Shown: positions 23,792-35,770 of the stretch, piece by piece
Layout: each line of letters begins with the position of its first letter
Numbering within the stretch: the first letter of the stretch is position 1
Assembly: GCA_010645155.1 (NCBI GenBank)
Contig: JAAGOF010000062.1
Location: 79,509 to 143,508, forward strand
Source of the DNA: Tigriopus japonicus
Lineage: Eukaryota; Arthropoda; Copepoda; Harpacticoida; Harpacticidae
Direction: 5' to 3'
Length of the DNA: 64,000 bases
Position numbers and translations under genes: made by a program
The notes under the pieces: model-generated
Database searches by the model: none
What the model saw: the letters and a program-made list of their open reading frames with translations, nothing else
Told to the model about the DNA's origin: nothing

Positions 23792-25425
23792 ATGTCGCGG
23801 AAAACTATCAAGCGATTGACTTCCACGCCCGGATCCAAGAGCAAGAAGCTCCGAAAATTGCTCAGGATGTCGTTTGGCAAGAAAAAGTTGGATGCTTCCC
23901 GCATTCTCACGCCTCAATTGACGTCAATCAAACCCGTACCGGTCACTGGGCGAAAGGACACGCCTGGCAAGGCCAAAAAGAGAAAAAAGGCCGATGACCG
24001 CATGCCGGATTCGAAGACCCCAAATAAAACGAGTGCCGTGTCGCCTCGAATCGTTCTTTCACGTCACGCATCGCGTGGTTTTTTGGATTCGCCCATCACG
24101 ATCGATGATAGCGTTCACGAGGAGAGCCAACTGATTGATCTCTCGGATCTTCCCGATCATGAGCCCATGGCCAAAACCACTCAATCATCGAAGAAACGAG
24201 TAGCCCAATCGACGCCCAAGTCCAAAACGGATGAAACCATGTTGCCGCCCGCCAAGAAATTGGCCTTTGATAAATCTATAGAGGAAGGTGAACTACCCCC
24301 AAGTCCCATGAATGCGAGATTGACTCGAGTCGAGCCCGAAACCTCTTCAGATATTGAAATTGTCGCTGAAATTAAAGCCAAACACACCAAGTCACACGAT
24401 AATTGGCGTTGGAAAACCACCAGCAGATATTTCAACCAACAATTTCAAGAGCGAATGAGAGGTCAAAACCGCCACCGAAACCGCCGAGCCCCTGCCCATG
24501 GTTCTACTGCCAGTCTTGATCGGCATCGAGCCCCTCACGAGAAGTTGCCTCCGCCTCCTTTGGTTTCTAATCCACCTCGACTGGTTCTAAATCCAGCCAA
24601 TTACAATTTTACGGAAGCCTTGAATATCGTGCCGGGCGGGGTCTTTGAGTTCAAGGGCAATTCGCGACCTTTAGTACCTCGTATGGGAGCCCGACAGATT
24701 AGTTCTTCGGCTAGTTGTTCTAACATGGGCATGGCCAATATTATTGTCTCTCCCAACGAAAATGGCGTTGCCCCGCCTCCTAAGACTGGGTGGGTTTAAA
24801 GAGCTTGTATTTGTGTTTCTTTTTCTGGAATTAACTTGCTTGTTTAAATTGTAGGCTGCGTCCAATCGTGATCGATGGTTCAAATGTGGCCATGTCGCAT
24901 GGGCAGTTCTTACGCTCATTGCGCGATCAAAATGCGATTTTTTCAAGTCGAGGCATTCAGATCTGTGTGGATTATTTCAAGCGTCGAGGACACAAGGATG
25001 TCGTTGCCATCATTCCCCATTTTCGGCTCAAGTCTGGCATGTCAGAAGATCGACATCTTCTGGAGACCATGGAAAGACAAGGCTACCTGATGACCACACC
25101 ATCTCGAGATTTGAGCCATGGGGGACACATTGCTTCCTACGATGATAGGTATGTGGATTGTAAGGTTCTTTATGTAAAGTGAAAGATTTGAAAAATAATT
25201 TGGTTTTTCCCCTGTAGATTTATCGTGCAAAGAGCTACGTTGAATGGCGGAGTGATCGTATCCAACGACAACTTTCGTGATCTAATGCGTGAAGAACGAA
25301 CCATGCGAGACACGATTGATCAACGATTGCTAATGTTTCGTTTTCTCGATCAGAATACCCTCATGTTCCCCACGGATCCCTTGGGAAGCAAAGGGCCGAA
25401 TCTGGACGCGTTTCTAAATTTCTGA
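23792..25425 (+). CDS. NYN (PIN-like) ribonuclease-domain protein, N4BP1/Regnase-like
   Basis: Three exons: 23792-24789, 24855-25148 and 25218-25425, with introns of 65 and 69 bp (donors GG|GTGGGT and AG|GTATGT), giving 499 residues in phase. Residues 1-330 are basic and disordered (nuclear-type KRKK runs, Ser/Pro-rich). Residues about 334-497 form a NYN domain like those of N4BP1, KHNYN and ZC3H12/Regnase. Catalytic-type aspartates are in VIDGSNVAM (D340), SYDDRF (D429/D430) and VSNDNFRD (D448), and the family ending DPLGSKGPNLDAFL is present. No CCCH zinc finger, KH or UBA-like segment is visible, so it is neither a standard Regnase nor clearly KHNYN. It is probably an endoribonuclease in RNA decay or innate control, inferred from the domain. 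The first ATG after an open upstream frame was chosen. Confidence 0.88.
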
Positions 25426-25429
25426 ACGA

Positions 25430-25959
25430 CCTACTCGACGTTGGCATCTTGTGATATTTAGCACTCTGCTCGGGAAAAAAACTATCCACACCAATTGTTT
25501 CGTAAATCGATGGTGCGAGTAAAATTATATTGTCTTGAAATGAGTGACTCTTCATTAAAGAAACCGAAGCGAATCGAAGTTGGTTTTGACCTTGACCATC
25601 GTTGTTCTGTCACAGAGCTGTGAAAACATCCGTACAATTTATGCCTTTGCCAAATTTGACAATAGAAAGATAGAGGCAATTGCAATAAATTTTCTTGTTA
25701 CAAAAAAGGCTCTTTATTTGGTTGTCAGTAGTCTTGGAATGACGAGGGATTAAGATTACTTGAGATTTTTGTTTTAAGACTGCCCCGACAAAATTGAAAA
25801 CGCGCAGATATTACACAAGCACCAAGCAATGAAAACTGCATTGCATCCTTGCCAAAACTTTTATCGAAAAGAGCCAGAAATTCAAGCCTTTCACTATTCC
25901 ATTTGTTAGTGCCGATGACACAAAGACTTGTGTCAACTCCTTTTTTTCATTAATTTATC
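25430..25959. other. 3' flank and intergenic DNA
   Basis: No gene is seen. It separates the NYN gene from a fold-back transposon. Confidence 0.5.
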
Positions 25960-26666
25960 CAAGAAGCACTGGAATCATAGAGTGGGAGGCGAGCAATGAG
26001 AATAATGATTTCCAGAAAGAACAATTCAATTACGTTCTCCTGCAAATGAGACCTTGCATATGTTGACAAGAATACGTATTTCAATTTTCAGCTTAATCGA
26101 ACGTTGGAGTCAACAGTTTTATTTTTTTATTTTTTTTTATTTATTGCGAGAATACACAAATATCTCATTGGATATATATACAATTGATATACAATTTCAG
26201 TACAGTCATGGGGGCCCATTCAAGGGTCTTGTGAGGGCCCTTCGAGGCGACATATCCACTAGACCATTGGGAGGTGGGGAGGGTGGAAGACCTGGGATCG
26301 AACCCATGAACCCGAGCATAGCTCGGTCGCGCATTAACCAACTACGCTAAACCATCTCCCCCCCCAAAAAAAGTTATGCTCACTCAAAGTTCAGTGCAAA
26401 TCCTACCGAGAATGAATGAACTAGCCCTTTTGTGGTAATCGTTTTACCACAGAAGGGTGAGTTCATTCATTCTATGCTCTCTTCAGTACATAAGTTTGAG
26501 AAGGCATAACTTTTCACTCCGGCATTCGATTGGGCTGAAATTTGAAATACGTGTTCTTCTCAATGCAAGCCAGGCCTCATTTGCAGAAGAACGCAAATGG
26601 TTCGTTCCTGCTGGCAATCATAATTCTCAGTGCTAGCCTCCCACTCCATGATTTCCATGCTTCTTG
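25960..26666. mobile_element. Fold-back palindromic element, copy 1, with SINE inserted
   Basis: The ends are CAAGAAGCACTGGAATCATA and, inverted, CAAGAAGCATGGAAATCATG. ATTTATC flanks both sides (25953-25959 and 26667-26673), a 7-bp target duplication. The centre (26425-26490) is a palindrome around TTTTGTGGTAA. Without the inserted SINE the core is about 450 bp and is essentially one long imperfect inverted repeat. It is homologous to 43294-44031 and non-coding. Confidence 0.8.
26119..26367 (-). mobile_element. tRNA-derived SINE, copy 1
   Basis: On the minus strand a tRNA-like head carries A box TAGCGTAGTTGG (26349-26338) and B box GGTTCGATCCC (26304-26294). A tRNA-unrelated body follows and ends CTCGCAATAAATAAAAAA plus further A/T. 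It sits inside the fold-back element. The second fold-back copy gives the empty site, indicating a duplicated target of about ACAGTT/AAAGTT. Confidence 0.82.
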
Positions 26667-26673
26667 ATTTATC

Positions 26674-27073
26674 CAAGCATGATTGTTATTCCAATGCCAA
26701 GTGTCAAGTGCCAACGTATTGGACCAAGCCGATCTTGGTCATGCTGAGTTTTGACAGAGAAGCATAGTTGTACACAACTCTTGAGCCAGAGCAGTCAGTC
26801 AACCTTACACACATCGCACATTCATTCCACACTATATTTTAACCGTAAAGACACATTTTTCACTCTAAGGCAGAGGAACGGATTGCATGCCAGAATTGGA
26901 AACTTTCATTCTTTTGTGATTCATCACCACCGTATCTCTAGGAGTAACCTCACATTCTCCCTGCTTTCGAATACTTTCGAACCACCATCACCATCTCCAG
27001 GTATACATTTAAACACAGTCGAGTAGTACGTGTGCTTTGCATTCTTGGATTGCATCGATTTTTGAGTCTTCTC
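26674..27073. other. Upstream region of CEP19
   Basis: Only shadow frames are seen. The promoter and 5' UTR of CEP19 should lie here. No recognisable core motif is evident. Confidence 0.4.
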
Positions 27074-27762
27074 ATGGAGGTCCTTGAATTGGGTGTCAGC
27101 TTTAAAAAGTCCCTGGTAGTTTTGAAGTATCGCGACGGATCCTCCGGGTTGGTTCGGAAGCGTTCCATGCCCATTCGGAACCTGACCAAAAGCTCGGATT
27201 GCTACGTCGAAGCGGGCCAACTCAAAAAGAGACATGACAAATACCTTCGGGACATTCCCACCGTCCGGATTGAGAAGATGATCAAGTACACGAGGTCCAC
27301 CCTCCGGCAAAGTTATAGAGAGACGTTTCGATTTATTTAATGCATTTTATATGGTATTAGGGACCTTTGCCTGAGGGTTGACTTGAAAATAAATGCTTCT
27401 ATTAGACTCTTACAAGACACGATGAAGGGAAAAACTTTAGCTGAAGCATTGGCCTCGGCCAAGATGGACTTTAGTATCAATTTCGACGAGGATATGAATA
27501 AGCTAAGCGATCAGGAGTTGCAGAGACGGAAAGAGTTGATGGATGTGACCTTCCAGAAGAAGCAGATCAAAGCCGGGGATCCCGACTTTGTTTATGACAA
27601 GCAGGTGAACACGCCCCGATGGACCACGAAAAATTTACCTCGAGCCGAATTCAAAGGGTGAACTTTGATGTGTTTTAGGTGGATTTTTCGGACGCTGCCA
27701 AGCTCGAATCGGGGTGGGATTCGCAAGAGGCTAAAGAAGAGGACGAGGATTTTTGGTCATAA
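27074..27762 (+). CDS. CEP19: CEP19 centrosomal protein
   Basis: Three exons: 27074-27294, 27406-27604 and 27679-27762, giving 167 residues in phase, against 163-167 in human. It matches CEP19 in order: LGVSFKKSLVVLKY, RKRSMPIRNLTKSSDC, TLAEALASAK, DEDMNKLSDQELQRRKELMD, GDPDFVYDKQ, and an acidic end containing GWDSQEAKEEDEDF. CEP19 is a centriolar/basal-body protein that recruits RABL2 and promotes ciliogenesis (family knowledge). Intron 2 has a strong donor CAG|GTGAAC. Intron 1 uses a weak donor AG|GTCCAC; a GC-AG donor 16 bp downstream (CCG|GCAAAG) would add five residues. The stop is 53 bp before the next gene's ATG. Confidence 0.9.
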
Positions 27763-27815
27763 GCCCCATGCAAAACGTATCGTACAATTACTACTCGCTG
27801 AAGAAGTTAGAAATA

Positions 27816-29643
27816 ATGGCCAACGCAGAGCTCCCGAAACAATTTGAGGTAAGATGTGATGAACCATATTTTCGTGAATCGAGATTAAACACCGCTTTCA
27901 TAGGTTATTGTCATTGGAACGGGGTTGGAAGAAAGCATTGTTGCCGCGGCATGCGCTCGTAATGGCCATTCTGTGCTTCATTTGGACCCAAATGACTTCT
28001 ATGGAGATCAATGGGCATCCTTTACGTTTGATGGATTGCAAAAATGGCTGCATGGATCCAAAGACAAATCTGAAGACGCAGACACTCGAATTGAACCGTC
28101 AGTAGACCAGGAATTGCTCGAGGATCAAGAAACTCTTCTGACGTTAGACAATGAGAAAACTGTGACAGTGATATCAGAAGATTTCTATGCCAAAGTGCCC
28201 GAGAAGATTGTTGAAGATGATGAGACGGAGGAAGTGAAAGAAAGCAATCTACCAGGATCCATAGAACCTTGGACAAAAGAGAAACTATTTGCTAGTTCTC
28301 GTCATTTCAATCTGGATTTAACGCCAAGATTGCTTTTCTCCAAGGGATCTATGGTGGAACTCTTGATATCCTCCAATATATCGCGGTATACGGAATTCAA
28401 GTCTGTGACGAGAGTGCTAACCCATTTGAATGGGAAGTTAGAACATGTTCCCAGTTCTCGAGCCGACGTTTTTTCAACCAAACACATTTCTGTGATAGAA
28501 AAGAGGCTCCTGATGAAGTATTTGACGTTTTGTCTCAATTACCAAGAGCATTTAGACAAAATCGACACGGATCTTCAAAAGCCTTACGAAGAGTTCTTGA
28601 AGAAAGAAAAACTCACGCCGACCCTGATCCATTTTATCATGAATTCGATTGCTATGGTTCCGAACTCTGTGAATTGTGAAGAAGGTTTAAAAGCAACCCA
28701 AAAGTTCCTGGCCAGTTTGGGAAGATTTGGCTTCACCCCTTTCTTATGGCCAATGTATGGCACGGGCGAACTTCCCCAAGCTTTTTGTCGTTTGAGTGCA
28801 GTTTTCGGAGGTACTTACTTTTTGGGCCGACCCATCAATGGGATCATTAAGAAGCAAGATCGTGTTCAAGGCGTTATCGTAGATGGCCAAAGAATCGTTT
28901 GTTCTCATTTGGTCATTGCTAGAAAGTTATGCCCTCAAGAACTTAGAACCGAAGTCCTCAAAACTGAAACAGTTTTTCGCGATATCCATCTACTGAATTC
29001 CTCGCTATTGTCGTCAGAAAAAGAGGAGTTGTCGTTTTTGACCCTACCTGGATCAGACAAAACGGAAAGTGGCTTCGGGCAGTCTTATGTCATGGAAGTG
29101 GGTCATGGAGCCTCTGCTTGTCCCAAAGGCATGTATTCATTGCAGGTGAGCTCTCTGAAAAATGGCACCTTTGAGGAGATGGTGCAACCACTTTTGGCCC
29201 AAGATCAATTGATCTACTCATTGCGTTGGAAACACACTTACTCGACTTTGAAAGAGTGCATCAATGCCAATGTTGCCTTATGCCATGACCCGATTTTCGA
29301 ATTGGATTTCGACGAGGCTATTGCTCATGCGAAAACCGTGTTTAATACCATCTTCCCTGGCGAAGATTTCCTTCCTCGCGCTCCAGAACCTGAAGAAATC
29401 ATTCTGGGCGAGGACCCCGAGACCACGGGAGACGAACCACTACAAAATACTAATCCCTCTAAGTCTGAAGAAGAAAAAGAGTCTAAAAAACAAGGTTCTG
29501 AAGATGAGACTCATATTAACGACTCAAAAGAACAAAATTCTAAAGGAGATGGGACTCATTTGAATGACTCTAAACAAGGGGAATCCACGGAAGACGAAAG
29601 TAAAGCCCAATCGGAAGAAAATGACGGAGCTGGGATTGTTTGA
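27816..29643 (+). CDS. CHM: Rab escort protein (REP/CHM)
   Basis: Exon 1 is 27816-27848 (MANAELPKQFE) and exon 2 is 27904-29643, with a 55-bp intron (GAG|GTAAGA ... CATAG), for 590 residues. The N-terminus VIVIGTGLEESIVAAACARNG is the Rossmann-like GxGxxx motif of the GDI/REP superfamily, followed by HLDPNDFYGDQWASF, which is REP-like. SMVELLISSNISRYTEFKSV and FGFTPFLWPMYGTGELPQAF are the conserved superfamily blocks. An acidic insert (residues 55-120) and a long acidic Ser/Lys/Asp tail distinguish REP from GDI. REP presents newly made Rabs to geranylgeranyl transferase II. The gene is convergent with the BTB gene (99 bp between stops) and 53 bp from CEP19 upstream. Confidence 0.93.
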
Positions 29644-29742
29644 ATCGTACTCTTTATTCAATATGTCACCATTTGTGATGCACACGAATCAAATTTTGAA
29701 ATTAAAGCGAGCTTCTTCCTCTTTTGGTACAAAACCTTTCAC

Positions 29743-30918
29743 TCAGTTGAATTGTTGGGTGATGACTTCGTTGGGCATCTGTGTTTGGATCACCACCTGC
29801 CCGTCAATCATTTGCCCTTGGTGAACCACTTGCTGACCATCTTGTTCTTGGACGATCTGAATTTGTTGCGTGCTCCTTGGAGTACTAGCAGTCTCGGTGG
29901 GTTTGGCTTGTTTGGGTTTCCTCGTTCTTCGGCCGGCGTTCGTGGGCAATCCATCGGGACCTTTCTCGTGCATGCGTTTCTTGTGCATGTTAAAGGCGTG
30001 TCGCGTCTTGGAAACGTTCCCACAAATATCGCACACGTGTCCCGCCGTTTCTACGTGGTTGGCTTCCACGTGTCGCAACATAGTGGTTCGCCATGGACTT
30101 CTTTTCCCGCACAAATTACACGTATGAATACCATTTTCAAACGATAGCAAACCGAACACCAACTCGTTGAAATCCGTGACTTTCTCAGGATTGGCCGGGG
30201 CCGTCGAAGCCGCTGGTGGGGCCACAGATTCCGAGGTATTACTTTTCGACGGGGTCTCAGTCTCGCCCCTCTCTTCCGTAGTCACAAAATACGTTTCAAA
30301 CGGTTCCGAGTTAAAAGAAGAATTCTGTTCTTTGACCTCCCCCGTTCCTATATCAGTTTGAGGATCATCCACCCCACCCTCATCATCGGTGGCAGGATTA
30401 TCTTCTCTCTCGCGTTTGGGTACAGTGGCCGGGGCGTTGGGTGTGTGTCGGTCTTCAGATCGGTGATTGGGTCGGGATCGTTTGGAATTCGTGCCCGAGG
30501 ATTTATTTGAGGCCGATCGCTTATTGGAACCCCCCGGTTGAGTTAATCCTTTGACTTGGAGATCCTCGGCCACGGCTAGAAACGAGTTCAGTTCATTTTG
30601 TGCCACGTTGACCTCACCTTGATACATGAAATCCAGGATAGAGGACAAATCCGAGAACTTCACCCCCCGTAGATAGACATAAGGACTGGAAGTGAGTCCG
30701 GTTGAGGTCATTTGTTCTTTAAGCATGCGTTTGAAGAAGCTGGAACAAGCGGAGAGGATCACTTTGTGGGCTTGGAGCACCTTTCCATTGGATTCGTCGC
30801 AACCGAGAGTCACGTCGAAGAAATCGGATTCCGCTCGAAGTTCTCGGAATGATCCGCTCACGTTGGACTCGAACTCGTTCCAACGAAGACAAAAGTTCTC
30901 CGTGGAGCTCGACCCCAT
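29743..30918 (-). CDS. BTB/POZ and C2H2 zinc-finger transcription factor
   Basis: A single-exon frame of 391 residues. Residues 5-127 form a BTB domain of the arthropod Tramtrack/Broad/Lola type (FCLRWNEFESNVSGSFREL, FFDVTLGC, LQAHKVILSACSSFF, ILDFMYQGEVNV). A disordered linker contains a nuclear-type KRSRP. Two C2H2 fingers lie near residues 265-288 (CNLCGKRSPWRTTMLRHVEANH) and 294-317 (CDICGNVSKTRHAFNMHKKRMH). A basic stretch and a Gln-rich tail follow. Lola isoforms also carry an atypical paired finger, but the exact orthologue cannot be fixed by eye. Confidence 0.88.
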   Translation of the reverse strand: MGSSSTENFCLRWNEFESNVSGSFRELRAESDFFDVTLGCDESNGKVLQAHKVILSACSSFFKRMLKEQMTSTGLTSSPYVYLRGVKFSDLSSILDFMYQGEVNVAQNELNSFLAVAEDLQVKGLTQPGGSNKRSASNKSSGTNSKRSRPNHRSEDRHTPNAPATVPKREREDNPATDDEGGVDDPQTDIGTGEVKEQNSSFNSEPFETYFVTTEERGETETPSKSNTSESVAPPAASTAPANPEKVTDFNELVFGLLSFENGIHTCNLCGKRSPWRTTMLRHVEANHVETAGHVCDICGNVSKTRHAFNMHKKRMHEKGPDGLPTNAGRRTRKPKQAKPTETASTPRSTQQIQIVQEQDGQQVVHQGQMIDGQVVIQTQMPNEVITQQFN

Positions 30919-31291
30919 GGCTCTTGGGACAATGGGCGGGACGTTAGAGGCGATTCGGGACGTTGGAGAACAAGGTGGTGGGTTGTTTTGAAGTTGTTTT
31001 GATGCCTTGTGTTGATGTTGGTCAGAGTGGACAGTGACCAGTAAATCCGGAGGAAAAATGGCGGAGACTTACTTTTGTAGGCGACGTCAGAGGAAGGAGA
31101 CCAGGCAAATCAGGAGAACGCGCCCAGAAGTGACCAGATCAGGCGGACCATCAGGCCGATCTGGCAACTTGGTACTAAACCAGGGTGACGAAATTGTGAA
31201 ATTTTTGGGAGAGATATTATTATATTCCAAGGGTTCACGAAAAGGCAATGACATTTTTTTGAGGAGAGATCCAACCAAGAAAATTGGATGG

Positions 31292-33274
31292 TTATCGGAA
31301 GAAGGATCGCTTGGAGGGAGATGGCGTTTTGTCGATTAACGACAGTTCAATGTCTTTGAGGGAAGGCATGTCTTTGAGATTGCCAATGGCGGCGACTGAG
31401 GGCTGCGAGGTCAGCATTTTGTCCGCTATCCGATTGATATCGGCGGGTTGGATCTGATCGATGAGCTCAATGTACTCGCGGGGGTCTCTGCGTTGGCCTT
31501 GGGCCAACACTTGTCGAGCCACGTCCTCGAAAATGACCGGTCGGGATTCCAGATTCATCAGCAACATGGACTTTAATTGGGTTTTGGCCCGATTAAACTC
31601 CTCATTGCCGATGTGACCGGTGAGCTTGGCCATTTCGTGCGTTATCACCTGAGTCATGTCACCCAAATGTTGGGGTGGGGCAGAGGCGGTAATGCAGAAG
31701 AGGCCACTATCCCCGTAGGCGTGATTGAAGGCGGTAGCTGAGTACATCCAATGAAAACGATTCAGTACTTGAGTGTAGAGTCGGGTGTACATGCCTTTTC
31801 CAGGCCCACCGGCCGAAAACGACCCACCTCCCCCCATCATCATGTTCAGCACGCAAAACGCGATAAAGTTGGGGTGTTGATGAGACACACTCTCGAGTCC
31901 GATGGTCAGATGAACCAAGTCCGGCATGGGAGTGGGTCCCAGGGACACGTTCGACAGATCTTTTTCGATGGTTACCAACCCTCCCGTGTATTGGGCCAAG
32001 GATTGATCGGCGTGGGACTTGGACAACTCAAATCCCGGTGGTGAGTTGACAAAGTGATCCTCCACATATCTGACTAATTCATCGTGATCCACGCCCACTC
32101 CGGCGACTACCATGCGATTCGGCACATGATAGGTTCCCAGATACTTCATCAGGATGGAGCGACTAATACCAGCCGTGTTTTCGATCGGGCACATTTTGGG
32201 CAGACCCAATGTGTTACTAGAAAAGGCGGCGGCATGAATGGCCTCCAGCATGAGAGGCTCCTGATCCGGCCTCATTTGAGCGTCTTCTACCTCGTATTGA
32301 ACGGCCATGCGTGTAAATTGGAGCTCCTCTTCTGTGATATTGGGTCGTAGAACCACGTCGCCCAAAATCTCAACCATGGTCTCGAGACCGCGGCGATCAA
32401 TCGAGGCCGCATACAGAAACGTGTCACGTGTCGACTGGCAATCACAAATGCCCCCGAATTTCTCCAATCTGCAACCAAAAGCCATTCAATATGAAAAAAA
32501 TAGGCTCTAGGTTTGGAGAAAAATTATCCACGGATGGATTTATGGAAGTTTTAAAGGAATATGAGGATGTGTTATAAGCCCGTTGAATGGGTACGAAGTG
32601 TTATCAAAGGTGAACAAGTCATTTTCTTTGGTGAAAAGAGGGTTAATCTTATTCTCAAAGGATATTTTTGACAGGAGACCAAGGTCAAAAAAAGATGTAG
32701 TTCTGCTGCAAGTAATAATGAAGTCTATAAGCGTGAGTCGAAAACAAATCTGTGCAGTGTCCAAAAGGAAAATGAAAAGACTCAAAAAACAAAAAAAAAA
32801 AGACCAACATCCATCAGGAGGGAAACCAAAGCTAGACATCTATGATTGTTTAAAAAAAAATCCATACCTGCTTTGAATCTCATCATTGCTTTGGAATTTA
32901 TGCGTGGAGGCAAAGGCCAACTTCTCCAGGAAATGCGAGATCCCACTAGGATAAGCCACCTCATATCTTGATCCCGAATCAATACACACGCCCACCGTGC
33001 AGAACTGTCCATAATGCGGTTGTGAGGCCACCCGAATCCCATTGGACAACGTGCTCACTTGACAAGGCTCAGCTTTTCGGCCATCGCTTCGATTCCGTAA
33101 AGTGAGCGAGCCCGGATCGATCGGAGCGGGATGAGCGGCCGTGGATAAGGGTTCGGAGAGAGGTACCCGGTGAATGGGCGGAGGTTGAGAGGCGTAACCG
33201 CATCGTGCCGTGGTCAGAAGGCGGGGTTGGGCCTGTCTTAGCTTAAAGAAGCTTCCGGCGCAACGGCCCCACAT
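31292..33274 (-). CDS. PMPCA: Mitochondrial-processing peptidase alpha subunit (PMPCA)
   Basis: Exon 1 is 33274-32868 and exon 2 is 32468-31292, with a 399-bp intron (CAG|GTATGG ... TTGCAG), giving 527 residues against 525 in human. An Arg-rich mitochondrial presequence leads, followed by an M16 peptidase fold. The zinc motif is degenerate (HFLEK, not HxxEH), as expected for the non-catalytic alpha subunit. The substrate-binding glycine-rich loop [18 protein letters not shown] is intact, as is [20 protein letters not shown]. With the beta subunit it removes presequences from imported proteins in the matrix. Confidence 0.96.
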
Positions 33275-35770
33275 GATGTTGAGGATAAGGGTTTTCCGAG
33301 AGGAGATGAAGCAATGACGATGTTGTTAGTCAAGTGGATCGAGGCGTGTTACATCACAGGGGCGTACGTGCCGTGTGTGCGTTGTGGTTTGGTCCGATGT
33401 ACGCCTTGTACTTCACGAGCGAGGATATTGAAGAGTAACACGCACGGACAGGCACACATGGAGTGAATGTTGTTGTTGGGTGTTTAACACTTGGAGGGTG
33501 ACCACGAGAAGAGAACAAATAGAATCCAAAAGCCAGGAAAGACAGTCTTGAGAGGTGATCGAATGCAGATTTCTTCATGCTTGGTTTTTTTTTATCAGCG
33601 AGCTTTGGATTTTATCGAGATGCATACTTGTAAAAGACTAAAATGGATTTTTTCAAATGTATTCAGATAATTGCAGGTCATACCACAACATGACTTTCAT
33701 TCATTTAATTGAAAATGGTCGTGTAGTTTATTTAAGTTTTCAAACGAATAAAAATGTGTTTGTAGCACGATAATGTTAGATGACAAGGAATGAACAAATC
33801 AGAATTGAACGTTCCGAAACAGGCTTCATCAAAACCTGGCCGGTCTAAAGCAGTTTTATGTACTTTTGAATACCATAAGATACTTTACAATGTGTCATGG
33901 CCTAAGGGCCTAAGGGTGGTTGGTTTGGTTTGGGATAGTCCGTCACTCTGGGAATTCCCCAGGTCAGCCTGGCCCAAGCGCGATATCGGCCAGAGGCCTT
34001 AAGGAAAATTGGTCGAGTCAGCAGACTCCGCTCCTGCCGAGCTCGAACAGGGTGGAGAGACAAGGGCAAGGCCTAGGCGGCGCCCCCCCAACCACCACGA
34101 GCGGACTCTAGTGATAGGCCGAATCAAAGATGACGAGCTTTTTTAAAAACCCGAGGAGAACTGAATCGAATTTCCAATTTCCGAAAAAAGATTCTTTGAC
34201 GATGTGGATCAAACAATTTGTGAAGGCCAAAACGCTACAAAATGATTGTTCAATACTGCCTTCCCCAAGATTTGGGTTTGCTTGCCAATAGAACAAAAGA
34301 ACCAAGATTACAAACGTTTCCACGTCATTGCATTTTTATGTGTTTTTTCCAAATATTCTTGCGGTACGAGGACTAATTATTGAAAATCATTTGACATTGT
34401 TTAGCCATCTAACTGTACATTTCGGGGAAACTTTTTGTCAAATTTATTCCTGGATCAGAAATGCAGTTCATTTTCTCAGAGTTTAGCACTACCTTCGTAT
34501 TACATATTAGTAAAGTAAAGGGTCAATATAATAACTGCAAAAAACTCATGGGCCATTCATAAAAAGTTTCGTAGAATAATATAGAGTCTCGCAATTCAAA
34601 ACGTGGTGTGTACACAGTACTAAGAGACCCGGTCTATGTTGTCACTTCTTTCGCTTTTTATGCAAGTTTTATCAGTATTTGGTGTTTCCTTTTTGTTTCA
34701 TTCTAGAGCCATTTATTCTAACTTCAAATGCTGTGTACTTGTAATGCACCAAAATTGCATTGGTTTGTCACAACGGTGTTAAAAGTCCACAAGTCTGAAA
34801 CCTTCCCCAACTTCTTTTTTAAGGTCTGAAATTGGTCGCTCTGATTTGGTTGACGGACCCTCTTGCCTTCTCCTTTTCCCTTTTTTCTCCTTCCTCATAT
34901 GTAGAGGGTGACTAATTTTGAAACTGAAGTTGACGTTTTAAACGTGTAATAACTTCAAAATGAGGCAAAAATCTTGATGTCCTTAAAATTTAAGACTGTT
35001 TCTTGATACAATAAGTAACAATTTGCTGTTAACCGTTGCCAATTACAAATCATTGAGGATGTACCAGAGGCATTCACACTTAGCAAAGTGAAGAGCGTAT
35101 TTTCGGAATTTCTCTACTTTCCATTCCCGGGTATGCTATAAATGCCGCTTGAGGTCGCTTTTTTCGACTGTCAATAGATATCCTCGAGTTTCCCGGGAAA
35201 GAAGCTCTCGAGTTTTTTTGAAAACCCTACGGAGGACCTGCCTTGTTCAGAACTTGACATGCCAAATAGGAGCGAGAGAAAAAAGAAAAAGGAGAGAAAA
35301 CGAAACGATTGCTGCTATGCTGTAATCCAAACCAAGATGATCTCCTCTTCAGCTTCATGTGTGTCGTCGTTACTTCTTGACTGATTGAACGAGCTAAGCA
35401 AAGCGAACGAACTAAGTGAGGCATTACACGTTCCTCCTGCGTCTCCATCCATCCATCCATCCATTGTTGCCTCTGATCTTTCAATTTGGCGTGACTAGCA
35501 AGCCAGCAAGCAAGCAAGGAAGTCAGCTCAACCATCCAAACACTGGATTCTATTCACGGTTCACCCATCATCATCATTATCGTCGTCAGTAAGTTAGTGG
35601 TTGTTTGGATGGAGGGAGGGATAACGTCAACCGGAATCGTGCCTGGACCGATGAGCTCATCAACTTCATTTTAACACCACACACCGAAAGCCAACGCAAC
35701 GCAACGCTTGGACACGTCAAACCCAAGGAAGGGGTCATTGGGTTTGGGAATCGAAAAAGTCTCAGGGATC
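33275..35770. other. Divergent intergenic region between PMPCA and rabaptin
   Basis: About 2.5 kb without a supported gene. It has a GC-rich patch at 33900-34100, a (CATC)n microsatellite near 35443-35465 and AGCAAGC repeats near 35500-35518. It must include both promoters. No intact mobile element is recognised. Confidence 0.45.

Noticed and set aside
26290..26367. tRNA gene on the minus strand
   Set aside because: A and B boxes are good, but stems are incomplete. A 170-bp tail with an A-rich end and a second copy with a target duplication identify it as a SINE.
27665..27847. Alternative CEP19 C-terminus (GWIFRTLP...) using a donor at 27659
   Set aside because: The donor at CAG|GTGAAC gives FVYDKQ joined to VDFSDAAKLESGWDSQE, matching the family's acidic end, while the alternative is basic and unlike it.
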